Source: Abditibacteriota bacterium (GTDB lineage Bacteria; Armatimonadota; UBA5829). Taken from it: 7,659 bases of DNA. Within the stretch, counting starts at the first letter, position 1; the number at the start of each line of letters is the position of its first letter. The translations under genes were made by a program, and so were the position numbers. Where the stretch lies: contig JAGDDM010000204.1 in the NCBI GenBank assembly GCA_017958015.1, positions 1 through 7,659 on the forward strand, read 5' to 3'. The notes under the pieces were generated by a model. It did no database searches, was not told where the DNA came from, and worked only from the letters and a program-made list of their open reading frames with translations. Below are positions 6,156 through 7,659 of the stretch, one piece after another.

Positions 6156-6974
6156 ATGAAGCGAAGATTCAGCGGTAATCAAAATAACGGCGCCTCCTAT
6201 TCGGTTGGCATAATATGCGCTGTCCTGTCCGCGGCTGTCATGGCGGCGGCTCTGATATTTCCCAAGTTTTACTTCCTCGCCTACATGGGCTTGGTTCCTC
6301 TCGTTTGCGCCGTCACCGACCAACGGCCGGCCTACAAACTCCAAATCGGACTTCTTACCGGCGTTTTGTATTACGCCACCGCTCTCGTTTGGGTCTACGC
6401 TTTCGGTGTCAAACTCTATTCCGCGGCCGTTCTCATTGAGGCTCTGGCCATAATGCTGTTCGCCCTCTGTTTACCGCCGAAAGACGCTAAACTGCGCTAT
6501 TTGTTCGCTCCCGCTCTCTGGGTTGCCGTCAAATGGCTCTTTTCACTGTTCTCCTTCGGATTCACCTACGGTTCCTTTGCTCAGATAACCTCCGGTGACA
6601 CATATTTGTCACAAAGTGCCGCCTATATCGGCATTTGGGGCATTGAGTACGTTATCTGCTTCTTCAACGTGGCTCTGGCGGACTTCATCTCAATCCGCCG
6701 GGTCTACCCCATCGTCATCGCCCTCTTGCTGGCCGCGGTTTGCTATCAGGCCGGCTGCATCCACACCCTAAAACATCCCAAGGAAATCATTCCCGAGGCC
6801 ATGTCCTACGGCGACAATAGGAATTCCCTGAGCGACGTGGCCCGCTACGCCCGTAACAAGCAGATCCCCCGAATGCGCTTCGAGTCCCGACCCAAAGAAG
6901 ATTGGGCCGCCTACGTCAGCGTGGTGATTTGCCTCACGGCTTTTTGTCTGAAAATCGCCCAAAAGCGGTCTTAA
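6156..6974 (+). CDS. Lnt-like membrane protein lacking the nitrilase domain
   Basis: 272 aa, about half the length of apolipoprotein N-acyltransferase (around 500 aa). About eight membrane segments are visible, near residues 16-35, 38-53, 65-84, 88-105, 114-138, 157-177, 184-201 and 250-267. The N-terminal part resembles the Lnt membrane domain: FLAYMGLVPLVCAV at 40-53, PALWVAVKWL at 119-128 with a following F-G-F-T-Y-G-S-F-A-Q, and IGIWGIEYVICFFNVAL at 158-174, matching the family's PALWVxxEWL and GxxGVSFLVVxxNA patterns. In Lnt a catalytic carbon-nitrogen hydrolase domain (Glu-Lys-Cys) follows, then a last membrane helix. Here only about 45 polar residues (204-249) separate the membrane domain from the last helix, so acyl transfer is not expected. 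The frame is intact. No good ribosome binding site precedes ATG 6156, and an upstream ATG at 6135 stops after five codons. In the 91-nt gap after mreB I see no convincing promoter or terminator. Alternatively it is an uncharacterised Lnt-derived protein or partner. Confidence 0.75.
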   Translation: MKRRFSGNQNNGASYSVGIICAVLSAAVMAAALIFPKFYFLAYMGLVPLVCAVTDQRPAYKLQIGLLTGVLYYATALVWVYAFGVKLYSAAVLIEALAIMLFALCLPPKDAKLRYLFAPALWVAVKWLFSLFSFGFTYGSFAQITSGDTYLSQSAAYIGIWGIEYVICFFNVALADFISIRRVYPIVIALLLAAVCYQAGCIHTLKHPKEIIPEAMSYGDNRNSLSDVARYARNKQIPRMRFESRPKEDWAAYVSVVICLTAFCLKIAQKRS

Positions 6975-6976
6975 TA

Positions 6977-6985
6977 TGCTATAAT
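6977..6985 (+). promoter_or_regulatory. Extended -10 element placed for a leaderless transcript
   Basis: TGCTATAAT is an exact TGn-TATAAT extended -10. No -35 is seen at 16-18 bp upstream, which extended -10 promoters can tolerate. The expected start, about seven bases past the -10, falls on or next to the A of the ATG at 6992. Confidence 0.45.
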
Positions 6986-6991
6986 AAGAAT

Positions 6992-7659
6992 ATGAGTGTT
7001 ACTCCCCGCGAAAAGTTTATACGAGCCCTTGAGCGCAAACCCATAACGGGTTTGGTGCCCCACTTTGAGTTGGTGTTTTTCCTTACCATGGAGACTCTGG
7101 GCAAGGTTCATCCCTGCCACCGCAACTATTTTCAGTGGGATCAGATGTCGGAATACGAACGGAATCTCCACCGGGAGGATATGGCCGATCTCTACATCGC
7201 CACCGCGGAGAGATTTGACCACAACGCCATATTCATCCACTCCGACCACACGGAATCCGGGCATATCGCCGAGATTATCCGGGAAAAAACCGGCGACAAG
7301 TACTACATCACAATGCACGGCGACCCCACATATCCCATTCCCGACGGCGAAGCCATGCTCGATTTCTGTTACCGCATGTCCGACGATTCTCAGGGTATGA
7401 AAGATGAGGCCCAGCGGCGGGTTGATGAGTTTACGGAAAAAGCGTCGGAGCTTGCGGGCAAGGGGCTTCTGGACGGTTTCACCCTCTGTTCCGATTATTG
7501 CCTCAACACCGGCCCGTTTCTGTCCCCGGCGCAATTTGACGAGTTTGTCATGCCCTATCTTACGCAAATCATAAAGAATTACCGGGAGATGGGCTTCTAT
7601 ACGATTAAGCATACCGACGGCAACATTATGCCCATAATCGACCGTCTGGTGGAAGCAAA
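6992..7659 (+). CDS. Uroporphyrinogen decarboxylase superfamily protein (URO-D/MtaA-like), 3' end outside window
   Basis: The frame is open from ATG 6992 to the window end (222 codons plus two bases). The N-terminus TPREKFIRALERKP is typical of the superfamily, as is the block SPAQFDEFVMPYLTQIIK (178-195) followed by HTDGNIMPIIDRL (207-219), which corresponds to the SPexFxxFVxPYxxxI and HsDGN-type segments. SDYCLNTGPF at 167-176 matches the pre-helix substrate-pocket region. It lacks the N-terminal RQAG signature of true HemE, and its H-T-D lacks the Cys of the H-x-C zinc motif of MtaA/MtbA methyltransferases. It is therefore neither a clear heme enzyme nor a clear cobamide:CoM methyltransferase; the function of this branch is unknown. 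No Shine-Dalgarno is visible. The start 17 nt after the Lnt-like stop follows an extended -10, so it may have its own leaderless message. Confidence 0.8.
   Translation, partial: MSVTPREKFIRALERKPITGLVPHFELVFFLTMETLGKVHPCHRNYFQWDQMSEYERNLHREDMADLYIATAERFDHNAIFIHSDHTESGHIAEIIREKTGDKYYITMHGDPTYPIPDGEAMLDFCYRMSDDSQGMKDEAQRRVDEFTEKASELAGKGLLDGFTLCSDYCLNTGPFLSPAQFDEFVMPYLTQIIKNYREMGFYTIKHTDGNIMPIIDRLVEA

Overview
The window looks like chromosomal DNA from a rod-forming, probably diderm, heterotrophic bacterium. MurA and MreB point to a peptidoglycan wall and an elongation machinery. A membrane protein resembling the N-terminal half of apolipoprotein N-acyltransferase (Lnt) hints at lipoprotein chemistry typical of bacteria with an outer membrane. 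Standard code, ATG/TTG starts and Shine-Dalgarno motifs are used. The phylum cannot be fixed by eye. Clan GH-A secreted hydrolases next to URO-D-like proteins are common in Verrucomicrobiota/Lentisphaerota- and Armatimonadota-type genomes, while a murA-mreB pair recalls the murA/mbl neighbourhood of Bacillota. This is inference only.

Left part (1-3572, minus strand): a run of secreted glycoside hydrolase paralogs of clan GH-A (GH5-like). Three are complete (398, 394 and 385 aa), followed by the first 14 codons of a fourth secreted protein. Every gene junction is a 4-base ATGA stop/start overlap, with an AAGG-type ribosome binding site inside the last codons of the upstream gene. The cluster therefore reads as one translationally coupled operon exporting related but not identical enzymes.

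Centre (3573-3733): a 161-bp divergent intergenic region. It holds a near-consensus sigma-70 promoter towards murA, a weaker promoter towards the hydrolases, and a 7-bp perfect inverted repeat covering both -35 regions. That repeat is a candidate shared operator.

Right part (3734-7659, plus strand): murA (first committed step of peptidoglycan synthesis) and mreB (actin-like cytoskeleton, TTG start) lie 12 nt apart, the mreB ribosome binding site touching the murA stop codon. After a 91-nt gap comes an Lnt-like membrane protein that lacks the catalytic nitrilase domain. Last is the 5' part of a uroporphyrinogen-decarboxylase-superfamily gene that runs off the window and may be read from a leaderless transcript.

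The most interesting items are the ATGA-linked hydrolase array with its mosaic paralogy, the inverted repeat that could tie the array to wall synthesis, and the intact but catalytically headless Lnt-like protein. No RNA genes, CRISPR, insertion sequences or phage genes were seen.
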